Translations under genes and position numbers: made by a program
The notes under the pieces: model-generated
The model's input: only the letters and a program-made list of their open reading frames with translations
Told to the model about the DNA's origin: nothing
Database searches by the model: none
Origin: Hymenopus coronatus
Lineage: Eukaryota > Arthropoda > Insecta > Mantodea > Hymenopodidae
Reading direction: 5' to 3'
DNA length: 64,000 bases
NCBI GenBank assembly: GCA_030762935.1
Contig: CM060880.1
Span: forward strand, 11,318,501 to 11,382,500
Shown here: positions 22,326 through 32,463 of the stretch, in pieces
Numbering within the stretch: the stretch's first letter is position 1
Layout: every line of letters starts with the position of its first letter

Positions 22326-22722
22326 TTTGAGCGCATATTAATATGATAGCCCTGGAGAATATGGTTGACGGTGTGTCAGCAGGAAGTTCCGTATAGCTGA
22401 TCAAGCGTACCATTGAAGTGAATGACCGACTGACAGTCTGGTATGTTCAGTCAAGCAGATCAACTTGCATGCTTCATAGCCTAGAACACACCCGATAATA
22501 ACGCGTCAGGGTTAAGTAGCTCTGAGATTATCGATAACCTCGACTTTTCTTTCATTGTCCAAAATTACTTGGTGCAGAATTTCCTGGTAAAGAACATCTC
22601 GGGAAAGAATGTTACGTAGGTATGCGCATTTATTTGCATAAAATATTCACAACTGTGGTGTTTTGTCACGCCATGACTGCCTGATTAACATTTTGTGTAT
22701 GTGTGTGTGAACCGTCTTGTTT
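22326..22722. other. Unassigned stretch
   Basis: No recognised gene or repeat. Confidence 0.4.
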
Positions 22723-22829
22723 ATCATAAGTATAGCCCGGATGTTTAGGCATTTATAACAGTTAAAATAGGCAGGCATAAAAGGCAACAAAAAAGTAAGA
22801 AAAAAAAACAATAACTTTTCTAAAATTCA

Positions 22830-23013
22830 TTATAAATTTAAAAAGGTACAATATATTTTACGAACAAATTGCAATGCATCAATATAAATTAAATTCTTAC
22901 TGGTTACACATAACCACAAGGCATTGTTGTAAATGTTCTTGTGTCTTCTATCCGACAAAATATTTTTCATTACAGAAAAAGATGGTTCTACTTCTGTTAT
23001 GTAATTGGTGATG
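22830..23013 (-). pseudogene. hAT transposase C-terminal remnant
   Basis: About 60 codons open to a TAA stop at 22830. The motif VEPSFSVMKNILSDRRHKN fits the hAT dimerisation domain, where the usual form is VERxFSxMKxIxxDRR. It sits in the expected place, near one end of a hAT-like element. Upstream coding sequence is lost to the minisatellite and decay. Confidence 0.6.
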
Positions 23014-23041
23014 TAATCCTCTCTCGCTCAGACGATTCTAT

Positions 23042-23490
23042 CTGAAGACCATCCATGTAGAACCACATATTTCCTTATCTACCTGAAGACCATCCATGTA
23101 GAACCACATATTTCCTTATCTACCTGAAGACCATCCATGTAGAACCACATATTTCCTTATCTACCTGAAGACCATCCATGTAGAACCACATATTTCCTTA
23201 TCTACCTGAAGACCATCCATGTAGAACCACATATTTCCTTATCTACCTGAAGACCATCCATGTAGAACCACATATTTCCTTATCTACCTGAAGACCATCC
23301 ATGTAGAACCACATATTTCCTTATCTACCTGAAGACCATCCATGTAGAACCACATATTTCCTTATCTACCTGAAGACCATCCATGTAGAACCACATATTT
23401 CCTTATCTACCTGAAGACCATCCATGTAGAACCACACATTTCCTTATCTACCTGAAGACCATCCATGTAGAACCACATATTTCCTTATCT
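23042..23490. repeat. 41-bp minisatellite, 11 near-identical units
   Basis: Unit begins CTGAAGACCATCCATGTAGA and continues ACCACATATTTCCTTATCTA plus C; period 41 measured from unit starts at 23042, 23083 to 23452. Only one clear substitution is visible among the units (CACACATT for CACATATT near 23437). 41 is not a multiple of 3, so it is not a protein repeat. Confidence 0.97.
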
Positions 23491-23578
23491 AAAACATATT
23501 GCATGGAAAGTATGTTGAGGGGAGGAACAAAACTAAACGTGCAAAATTGCAAATAAACAATAAAGTTGCTTAAAATGG

Positions 23579-23580
<2 letters not shown>

Positions 23581-23625
<45 letters not shown>
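23581..23625. repeat. (AT)n microsatellite
   Basis: About 22 AT units, inside the hAT-like element. Confidence 0.95.
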
Positions 23626-23628
<3 letters not shown>

Positions 23629-23829
23629 GACTAAGGGTAAAATACCATAAAAAGGCAAAATAAAATTTGACCCATCGATTCTATTTATTCTGAATCACAT
23701 TTATATCTACGGAACTGTTGATTTACTTTCACCAATTAAAAAAGGCATTTTGCCTAACCTCCGGGCTCTAATCATAAGTAGTATAAATAGAGCTCCCAAC
23801 TTTTATCGATAAATTCGCTAGCAACTTGC

Positions 23830-24112
23830 TCTAGAGAAAAGCTGTAGCTCGAGTTGTATTTAATAAGACTATTTCGTGAATAAAATAACAATGATTAGCC
23901 TATATGGGCACGAAGAATAATATTCATTGCCCAATCTTTCAAAAATGTGGCAATCTCCTGAGTTGGAGTGTCTGGCAAGAGATCGGAATTCGTTGAATTG
24001 GTGCCACACACTCTCTCTGTTAATTTTTAGTACTCTGCGGCTTTGAGTTTTCAATTAACATATCTATTTCAGCGATAGACCTTTCCCCAAAACGTTTTGG
24101 AACTTCCGCCAT
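23830..24112 (-). pseudogene. Possible DUF3504/Crypton-type recombinase N-terminal relic
   Basis: The minus strand opens with MAEVPKRFGERSIAEIDMLI then ENSKPQSTK, and a shifted frame continues RESVWHQFNEF and ATFLKRLGNEYYSSC. This arrangement (acidic EIDxLIE..S..xSTK, then SVWxQFNEF) recalls insect proteins with a DUF3504 or tyrosine-recombinase-like domain (KIAA1958/Crypton relatives). At least two frame breaks; the rest of the gene is not seen. Similarity is from memory of family style, so confidence is limited. Confidence 0.4.
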
Positions 24113-25051
24113 TGTGTACGGGAATATCACTGATACTATTATTATGAAACGAACATTAGTTCAGAGACGAAACAAATGCATGTGGGTGCGAGCAATTTAG
24201 AAAAACAATTCCACGTGGGTGTGATAAAAACGATTGAAATGCAGAGATAATGAGTTTCGATTGGTTGGAATTTTACGCGTCAATGTACTGGTTTGGCCAC
24301 TTCTTGCCATCATGAACGAAATAGTCTTACTAATATAAAATATACATGGCTTGGGAAATAAAATTTAGTTGATGAGGGGTGAATTAAGTAAAATTAAACA
24401 AGGACCTTCCTCCCAAAAAAAGAATTTTCGTCCAAAAATTCAAACTTTTAAGATCAAATCAAAACGTTGGTTCTATTAACTATACGTTTAGTATATTTTT
24501 ATACTCATAGATTCCATTTTTATGAAGAAGAAAAGAACAATCATCGAAAGAGTAAAAGCCAACGCAGTAAGCTCCCAGTCAGTGATTGGAAGTAAATTGC
24601 GGAATATTGACTGTCCGAATTTGCTTGTGAGGGTGAGGTGTGTAAGATGTTATATGTCTGCCTAAAACTGCTTCCGGTTGGCCGGAAGTGGAGGAAGCTT
24701 GACTTCGTAGCAAGGTTTAATCAAAGCCAAAGCTCCCCCTCAAGATGCAGGAAAGGCATCATTCAAGTGACTCTCTTTCCATAGGGTTTTCTATTATGCC
24801 AATACCTGTTTTTCTAAAAGGACTTCCCGCCTACGCAATATGGAAGTGATACCTTAGCCCAAAAGGAAGACTACCAAAGAGTCCAGCTGGCTACCAGCTG
24901 TACAGTCTTTGGCCAGAGGGCGTCTCTACGAGGACCACTCCAAAAGCTTGAGAACAATCGCAATAAAACCTTAACAAAATAGTCTGATCATTGCATCTTC
25001 TCCAAATATTCTCCATTGCATTTTATATACCGTTCATCCTTTCAACCCATT
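24113..25051. other. Unassigned stretch
   Basis: Nothing recognised. GGTTGGCCGGAAGTGG and the following 300 bases are less AT-rich, but show no ORF or SINE box I can support. Confidence 0.4.
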
Positions 25052-25822
25052 TTTACTTTCTCTACACGTACTATGTACATAGTGCATAGAGAAGGTATTG
25101 TAATGCACCCAAAAATTCGATACCGAGATTTCAGCAGAAATACATATTTTGGGTCCCCCTGAGTCCGAAAAAAAGCATTTTTGAAGCTCATGGGTGTGTG
25201 TGTGTGTGTGTGTCTGTGGACAGCATAACTCAAACACGAAAAGATCGTTAAACACCAAACTTGTATTTAGGTTTGTATCTTCCAAGGATGCGACACGAAG
25301 ATTTTCAAGAAAATTCCCCCACCACAAAGTACCCTTTTATATGGAAAAACTTTCGAAAATTTTGATTTTCTGTAAAATGAATTACGATTTTGATTAAAAT
25401 ATTGTATATTAAAGATATTAGATCCCAAATAAAATGTATATCTTGAATTTTCTGGGAAAAGCCTCTGAAGACCTCTTTATCAAGGATGAACTTGGCCGAA
25501 TTTTGCTTAACTGCTAAACCATAAGAGATAGACAAAGACGTACTGCACAAAAATGTAGATCTCGTTAAAACACACAATTTATGTCATTTACGTTTTTGTT
25601 GTGGAGGTAACCGTTTCCAAGATATTCCTTGTTGTTGGTTTCAATTGTAAAGTACTTATACTTTACTCAGACAGGAAGTGTCGGTTTTTCTTTTGTTCTA
25701 CTTCTGGCCAAGCAAAGAAGCGATTGGCAATGACAAGCAAGGTGCAGAAAGAAGAAAATCTTATGTAAGAAGTTTGTAGAACAGCTAGAGAAAGTCATGT
25801 GAGTGTAACCTATCAGATTTTT
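25052..25822 (+). repeat. Family A repeat, full length (GTGAGTGTAA subfamily)
   Basis: TTTTT on both sides. Left end ACTTTCTCTACACGTACTAT; 10-unit GT tract at 25195-25213; ends AAGTCATGTGAGTGTAACCT then ATCAGA. Confidence 0.9.
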
Positions 25823-26334
25823 AGTAAACTGTAGATAAAGTAACAGTCGCTGCTGAGATCGGTACAGCCACCAAGATGTCTGCTTTCACAAACTTGTCTT
25901 AACCACTACGCCACGCAAGCAGGCTTGCAACTCGGTGGAAATATATTTCAGGAAAGTCAAAGGGTGTGAATCCGTTTACGCTGCCATTTCTGCACGAATC
26001 TTCAGGATCCATGCATCATTGAATAGCAAACGCGGCGGTCACGGGGAGCGGATAAAAACAGGCCCGCTTCACTATCGGGCACCGAGAAGCTACTAAATTC
26101 AATCTAACTGAAAAGCTTTTTCTATTGTGTGTCATTCCTCATTGCTGTGTAAGTGGAATAACGGTGGAAGTATTTCCATCCTGGACATGGGGAATCAACC
26201 AAACCAAGAGGGGAAAATTATGTTTAATTCATGTGATTTTTCTCTGCCAACTCTTCTATAAACTATTCCATCTCTCTTCATGTTAATTCAGATATGTTAT
26301 TTGTAGAAATGGTTTTATTTCACATTTCAACGTT
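25823..26334. other. Unassigned stretch
   Basis: No gene. CTTAACCACTACGCCACGCA (near 25900, reverse of an A box) suggests a decayed SINE head, but I cannot delimit it. Confidence 0.35.
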
Positions 26335-26575
26335 GATTATTTATGGTCGCTCTTTAACTGCTGTGGTTCTCAGCGTCGTATTCCATATTGGGCGTGAAAG
26401 ATCGTTTAATTTTGCTCAGAGGCCTCTCTATCAGGCTTGGGGTTCTTTTACGTGCCACGATTTTACTTCCCTTCCGAAGGAAGCCATGCTAAGGATTTTT
26501 ACGTTCGAAAAAAGTCATGGTTCACCGCCGGGTTTGAACCCGCGACCTTGGGTATATGAACTTATATGCCGACTT
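26335..26575 (-). repeat. tRNA-derived SINE, family 1
   Basis: The minus strand carries the B box CGGGTTCAAACCCGGCGG, then the body (ATGGCTTCCTTCGGAAGGGA, TCTGAGCAAAATTAAACG) and the tail TCTTTCACGCCCAATATGGA. The head (CTCCGTGGTGTAATGGTTA in other copies) is missing or decayed here. Confidence 0.8.
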
Positions 26576-26699
26576 GATTCAAGTGGGATGCAGGTGTCTG
26601 AGGCAAATACCAAAGAGAGCTTGCTTGCTATATCCTGTCGTTGAAATTCCTTTGCACGACCGCGAGAAACCAACTAATGGTGACTTAGCACAGAAACCG

Positions 26700-27015
26700 A
26701 ATGTATGGGACTAGGAATCTATTCTGGACCAGCCTTCCTAATCCCATGGGCTTTTCCGTATTTCCCGGGTCGACAGACAAATGCTGGTAAGGTTCACTAC
26801 ATCCCTTGAATTTCTATCCCTGCATGTCGTCCCCCGACTTCCGCTGGTTGCCGGGGTATAATGGTGGCGTTGGACCTTACGTCTCCGGTCTGCCTGCCCG
26901 ACAGTCGGGGTGCCCTCTCGTCTCCTCCCACCCGATGCGACCCTTGTAAGGAATAGATACAGAAATCTCACTGGTTCGGTGTCGAGAACCCCCAACCGTA
27001 TCCTATGCTGTCCTG
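26700..27015. repeat. Repeat family 2 (SINE-like), GC-richer copy
   Basis: Shares ordered blocks with 54440-54595 and 57000-57260: TTTCCCGGGT, AGACAAATG, TACATCCC, AATTTCTATCCC. A B-box-like segment is visible in the 54 kb copy. Confidence 0.5.
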
Positions 27016-27100
27016 TCCTAGAGGGGAAAAACAGTACCTATTTGAAAATTGAAATCGTAAACAAGATCTCAGAAATGTTTAAATGCCATAGAAAAGAAAA

Positions 27101-27212
27101 ATCTGATGTGTTCCATTCACATGACTTTCTCTGCATCGCTGTAACAAATTATTGTTAAAAATCATGTTCTTCTGTCTATTTTATATAATCGAGATAAACA
27201 TTAGCAGTAATG
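27101..27212 (-). repeat. Family A repeat, terminal fragment
   Basis: From AATCTGATGTGTTCCATTCA to AAACATTAGCAGTAATG. Confidence 0.8.
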
Positions 27213-27377
27213 TGGCAGGACCCTCTGGTTCCTGGCTGATGACGTCCACTTTAACAGACATTAAAGGCGAAAAGCTGTTGTCTGACCGCATGTAGGAGGC
27301 TAATTGTGTATTGAAGCGGCTAGTCATGCTCACACATATCTTCTTCAGCTTTGGTGAACATCACACTGCCGTTTAAA

Positions 27378-28140
27378 CTTCCATTCACATGACGTTCTCT
27401 ACACCACTGTAGCAAGTTATTGTTAAAAAGTATATTCTTCTACATACTGTACAATAAACATTAACAGAAATATCCTTAATTGCTTCCTTGTAAAGAGAAG
27501 GAAAATAAGGGAATAAACTAGACTAAAATCTTTTAAAAGCTGGTTGTCACGTGGTTCAAATCGTTTCTACGCTTTCAACTTTCCGTGTAAGAAAAGTTTA
27601 CGTATTTTAAATGTGAAACAAATAACAAGGAATATCTTAGAAATGGTCAATTCCACGAAAAATTCCTTTTTTGTATATAGTAAATTATGGTTTACCACTT
27701 ACACAAAATTCAGCATAGTTCATTCAGAATAAAGAGGTCTTTAGTGGCTATCCCCAGAAAATTCAAGACCTGCATTTTATTTGCCATATAAATATCTGTA
27801 ATATATGGCATTCTAATCAAAATCGTTAGAGCCATTTTTGAGCAAATCAAAATTTGCGAAATTTTTTCTTTGTAAGGGTAGTTTGGTGTGGGGGGATTTT
27901 TCTCAATATCTTCGTGTCACATCCCTGGAAGATACTAAACTCAATCGTTTTTGAGTTATTGTGTTCACAGACACAGACACACACACACACACTGCCCTTT
28001 TTCTAAAATTGCTTTTTTTTTTATTCAGGGGGACCCAAAACATGTATTTCTGGTGAAATCTCGGTATATGGAATTTTTGGGTGTATATTACAATACCTTC
28101 TCTCTATACACTAAGTGCATCCATAGTACGTGTAGATAAG
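27378..28140 (-). repeat. Family A repeat, near full length
   Basis: From TCCATTCACATGACGTTCTC to GTACGTGTAGATAAGGGAGA. The left-end palindrome is partly disrupted by an inserted CATCC. Confidence 0.88.
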
Positions 28141-28429
28141 GGAGATGAACTGTTATTGGACTTGACGCAGACAAACCTTCATCAGACCGTATTTGCCTGC
28201 CCGTCAGTGATTGATTCACGGCGCCGCTGTTCACATTGTTTTGTAGTAGGTCATTCATAACTATTCTTTGGACAGAGTCTTTTCAAAAACAGGTTGCTCA
28301 TGTCTAGGTTGATTGCGTGTATCCTCCTATTGTCTCCAAAAACTGACCAGAGCATATCTTGCAATTGTTCTTAGTCAGCTGTTACAGTTAGCAGAAACCG
28401 ATGATGTTTCTGTTTCAGGACGTGCTTTT
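28141..28429. other. Unassigned stretch
   Basis: Nothing recognised. Confidence 0.4.
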
Positions 28430-28888
28430 TTACTTTGTCTAGTCCGAGTACAGTGTAGATAGAGAAGGTATTGTATTACACCCAAAATTTCGTAGTCTAG
28501 AGTTAACTGGAAATATATTTTGAGGTCCTTTGAGTCCGAATTTTGTTTTTAGAAAAAGGTCCGCTGTGTGTATGTCTGTGGACAGGATAGCTCAACAACG
28601 AAAAGTCGGTTGAATACCAAACTTGGCATTATCTTTAGTATCTTCCAAAGATGCGATACGAAGAAGTTTATTTTTCTCAGAAATGGCTCTAACGATTTTG
28701 ATTCAAATGCTGTATAATAAAAATACTTACTTCACAAAAAAAAATTATATTTTGAATTTTCTGGGAATAGCCTCTGAAGACCTCTTTATCCTGAATGAAT
28801 TTTTCCGAATTTTCCTTTACTAAACCGTAAGAGATAGACAAAACCTTTTTCTAAAAATGTTTTTTTCGGACTCAGAGCACCTCAAAGG
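28430..28888 (+). repeat. Family A repeat, truncated, with inverted internal scrap at its end
   Basis: Forward copy from TTACTTTGTCTAGTCCGAGT to AAACCGTAAGAGATAGACAA. From 28847 the sequence is the reverse complement of its own segment near 28521-28560 (CTAAAAATGTTTTTTTCGGA against GTCCGAATTTTGTTTTTAG). A SINE starts immediately after. Confidence 0.8.
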
Positions 28889-29105
28889 CCGCGCCGTGGC
28901 CGAGTGGTTAGACCACTGGCCTCTTACCTAGACTGCCCAGATCCGATCCCATGTGACCCCATGTGAGGTTTGTGAGGACAAAGCGGCGGGTTTTCTCCGG
29001 GTTCTCCTGTTTCCTCCGCCATCGCATTCCACCGGTGCTCCATCTTCATTCCATATATCAGTGTCATCGCCTGCGGTGCTACAAGTAGTAAAAGCGGGAA
29101 TTTTA
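28889..29105 (+). repeat. tRNA-derived SINE, family 2L (Leu/Ser-like head)
   Basis: Head GCCGTGGCCGAGTGGTTAGA is a pol III A box of class II tRNA type; a weak B box is at GATCCGATCCC. Body ACAAAGCGGCGGGTTTTCTC, CCGGTGCTCCATCTTCATTC, CGCCTGCGGTGCTACAAGTA. A reverse copy with the same blocks is at 52327-52545. Confidence 0.85.
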
Positions 29106-29350
29106 CACTATAAAAAATGAAAGATTGCTTTGCTGTCCTTGTGTAGCCAACATTATCAGTCCGAACATAGCGACGACATACAATGACATGTGTCGTCGCT
29201 GATTTAGGGCCCTAAGCCGCAAAGCGCTGCCGAAGGTTGAGGGTCCTAAGCCTCAAAGCGTAACCGAGGAAAGCGTATTCGAAGTATCTCTGAAGAGGCA
29301 AACCCAATGAACCACGGTGTAGCTGAGGGATCTGCGAGAACATTGATTTA

Positions 29351-31069
29351 GGGCCAGTTGTACGAACTCGGAATAAAGCTCTGTTGGACGTTATTCCATG
29401 GTTATGTGCTAAATTGTGTTGTACGACAACGGAATAGAGACTTTCAAGGGAATAAACATGGAATAACTTATTCCGTGATTCCTTGCGGGGATAAACCGAT
29501 ATTCCGAGAATAGAGTATAAAAAGTAAAATGGCCGCTTGGGTACGCGGCATAATTTTGACCCATATTTGACCGATATAAACGAGTCATTTCTTTATAGTA
29601 TGTTTTTAAGGATATATTATACCTAAACACAATATGTTGTAGAGATTGTCCGATAAATATACACGTCTATAGTAAGATTGAAGTTGAGAAAGGATATCAC
29701 ACAGACAACTTGGTGGTTATAAGCTAAATATGATAAGAAGATAGTTAAAATAAAGTTTCATTTATAAAACAGTAAAATCTACCTGCAATATTATCATCAA
29801 AATACCTCTGTTTTATGGAAACAATTAAATTTAATCCAGCCCAAGATAAATATAAAATAGTGTAGTGCAGCAATTCACCAGCACAATGCATAGCATTGTA
29901 AAGAGTGAGGTTACGTTTTACTGACGAAATACAAAGGATAGATTACTTCTAGGGCAACATGTTTCAAAACGTAAGATAGCCACAAGTGTTAATGTTACCG
30001 ACATTCTATACTAAATTCAGATTTTGGAGGTTATGTGCATGTTTAAAAACGATAACACAAGCTTTGTGATGTAGGGAGGAAATGCCCAGATTAAAAGATG
30101 CCTTCAGAGCTCGTAAATCTAAATATATTGTTTTACAATAAATTCATAATTTTTCGTATTACGTGCTGTGGGTTTAATACATTAGAGACAATTTTGATTG
30201 AATAGAGAATACCTTCCGTAAAATATAATGTTCTCGGTTTGGTTGACAATTTCTAGCTGATGTATTAACTATTGCCATAAGCAAAGTGCGAACTGTAATG
30301 GGGACGGTTTAATGTGCTATTCGATATATTTCTGTTGAAATATGGACGCTCTTTAACTGCTGTGGTTCTCGGCGTCCCATTCTATACTGGGCGTGCTCAG
30401 ACACCTCTCAATCAGGCTTGAGGTTCTTTTACGCCCGAAAAAATCCATCGTCCTCCGCCGGGTTTGAAGTTAGCATGGTAACCATTACACCACGGAGGGC
30501 GACATATGTTTCTTTGGTTAATACCTGTATAGCAAATTGCTTTTGTACTTATCTTGATGCAACGATTCAATTATGCATATCTTAAGTTGATGTAATTATC
30601 AAAATTCGCTTACTAAGTATTTTAATAAATAAAATGCAGAAATCAGGCTAAGTACGTTAGCTGTTTTGAGTGTAGAAACGGAAATATGTCATATATCAGC
30701 ACTAGATACAGCTTTACACATTGTTTATGTTTTGTAAAGTGTATAGCAATTCTACATCCGAACACGCTTGTGAACATTCATAATTATTTCATAGCACCGT
30801 AGGTAGTTAAAATAAGAAATAATACTAGTTTAGGAACAGCTGATCGTGAAACAATGAAAATTGTCAGAAAAATAAAGCAGTAATTACGTATCAAGTTTTC
30901 CATGAATGACTCGCAATATAGCCAACATTAGTTTTAAATCTACAAACAGTGGAATAGATATCTAAGGAATAAAATTGCATCGTACAACCCGGCTCCACAT
31001 TTATACCGTGAATAGTGTGTTCCAAGAATAACTATTCCAGGGTTTATTCCGAGTTCGTATAACCAGCCC
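29351..31069. mobile_element. PIF/Harbinger-type non-autonomous element
   Basis: 1719 bp flanked by TTA on both sides (29348-29350, 31070-31072). Terminal inverted repeats of about 27 bp: GGGCCAGTTGTACGAACTCG and, on the other strand, GGGCTGGTTATACGAACTCG, both continuing GAATAAA. A TTA duplication with GGG-initial ends is characteristic of PIF/Harbinger elements. The interior is AT-rich with no transposase, so it is non-autonomous. A SINE (30340-30503) has inserted into it. Confidence 0.82.
30340..30503 (-). repeat. tRNA-derived SINE, family 1, inside the Harbinger-type element
   Basis: The minus strand reads from CCCTCCGTGGTGTAATGGTT (A box) through CAAACCCGGCGGAGGACGAT to TGGACGCTCTTT-complement tail blocks. 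It is shorter than other copies, with deletions in the body. Confidence 0.85.
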
Positions 31070-31278
31070 TTAGCGACATCATCAAAGGTTAGCAACATCG
31101 ATCTGGTGACGTTTGACTGCGTTGCGCCTCAAAAAGGTCACCAAGAAGGGAGGGTGATAGGCAATAAGCAGCATCGTATGCTTTGTACACTCCTTGTTAA
31201 TTCGGCATTAGTATATATACACTTTACCGGGTCCTGTAATTAATTAGCAAGTCGCCAGAATGAAACCAAAAATATGTT

Positions 31279-31283
<5 letters not shown>

Positions 31284-31341
<58 letters not shown>

Positions 31342-31355
31342 CATATATATATATT
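31284..31355. repeat. (AT)n microsatellite
   Basis: About 35 AT units with one GT interruption, directly abutting a truncated family A copy. Confidence 0.95.
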
Positions 31356-31714
31356 AATATACGGCATTTTAATCAAAATCGTTAGAGCCATTTTTGAGAA
31401 AATAAAAATTTTCGAATTTTTTTTGCATGTAAAGGGTAGTTTGGGGTGAGGTGACTTTCTTCAAAATCTTCGTGTCGCATCCTTGAAAAATACTAGACTT
31501 ATATGCCAAGTTTGGTATTTTACCAAAATTTCATTTTTGAGTTATCGTGTTCATAGACAAATGGACACACACACGGACATTTTTCTAAAAATGCTTCTTT
31601 GGGGGGGGGGGATACAGGGAACCCTAAAACGTCTATTTCCAGTATGGAATTTTTGGGCGGAATGCAATACCTTCTCTATACACTCTGCACATAGTACGTG
31701 TAGAGAAAGTAAAA
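31354..31714 (-). repeat. Family A repeat, left half
   Basis: Starts at ATTAATATACGGCATTTTAA beside the AT microsatellite and runs to GTACGTGTAGAGAAAGT. The right half is missing, with the breakpoint in the microsatellite. Contains a G9 tract. Confidence 0.88.
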
Positions 31715-32460
31715 ATATAGGCAGCCGAAAATGTAATACATATGTAAGCAAACAAACTGCTAAATATGTATTTTAAGTAATATTGTACTAAGTATGTAAT
31801 ACGTGCTGAAATATGTAAAATGAAACTTCAGTATATGTTTCATTCTTAAGTGTTTTCTGCTTGCGTGTGTCCGCATATGAAGAGATGGAATATGTAATTA
31901 CTAATTACATAAAAATCCGGGCTGTACGCATCAGTTTTTCAAAAGTAACTAACCGCTTAGGCAATGGCATTGCTAAACCTCGCAGCTGAACAAACGACAC
32001 AAACCTGCGTTTTGTTATTGTGTATGTATGTAGATGTTTAAACTTTTATTTCAAGTCACGTATGTTGCTTTAAAAAGCTTTTACAAGTGGTTCATACGTC
32101 AGCGCTACTTGTTGCTTGGCAACCTCTAAGTGCAAGGCCCCCAAAAACATCACGTTTGTTTTTGCACCTTCTCGGCAAAGTAAACACAATTTTTACTAAG
32201 CAGAGCAGCGACTGTCAACAAGGAACGTTTCCATTGCAACAGATGACAGTCGTCCGGATGATTTATTAGCGCCAACCCCCGGAAACGTCTAACAAAGTGT
32301 TTTCGTTCCTCGATCGAATCTGGCTGGTAGCAGCGAATAAAACTAGCATCATTCTCTTAAAACCCAAGCAAATTTCTACGTCTGTCTCTTTGACAGTTTA
32401 CCTGTAGTAGGTTGACGAGTATTCAATCCGAAGTTCGGTCAATGGCCGGGACGGAAATGT
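31715..32460. other. Unassigned stretch
   Basis: Nothing recognised. Confidence 0.4.
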
Positions 32461-32463
32461 CGT

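Larger units (their letters stand above)
22733..23770 (-). mobile_element. hAT-type element, non-autonomous, with flanking 10-bp direct repeats
   Basis: 1038 bp flanked on both sides by ATCATAAGTA (22723-22732, 23771-23780). The ends are imperfect inverted repeats: TAGCCCGGATGTTTAGGCAT and, on the other strand, TAGAGCCCGGAGGTTAGGCA. hAT insertions normally make 8-bp duplications, so two of the ten bases are probably coincidental. The minus-strand frame at 22830-23013 reads ITEVEPSFSVMKNILSDRRH, resembling the C-terminal dimerisation motif of hAT transposases, and ends in a stop near the element end. The interior also holds a 41-bp minisatellite and an AT microsatellite. No catalytic region is visible. 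Confidence 0.75.

Noticed and set aside
23042..23490. CRISPR array
   Set aside because: The units are contiguous 41-bp tandem repeats without unique spacers, in a eukaryotic intron.
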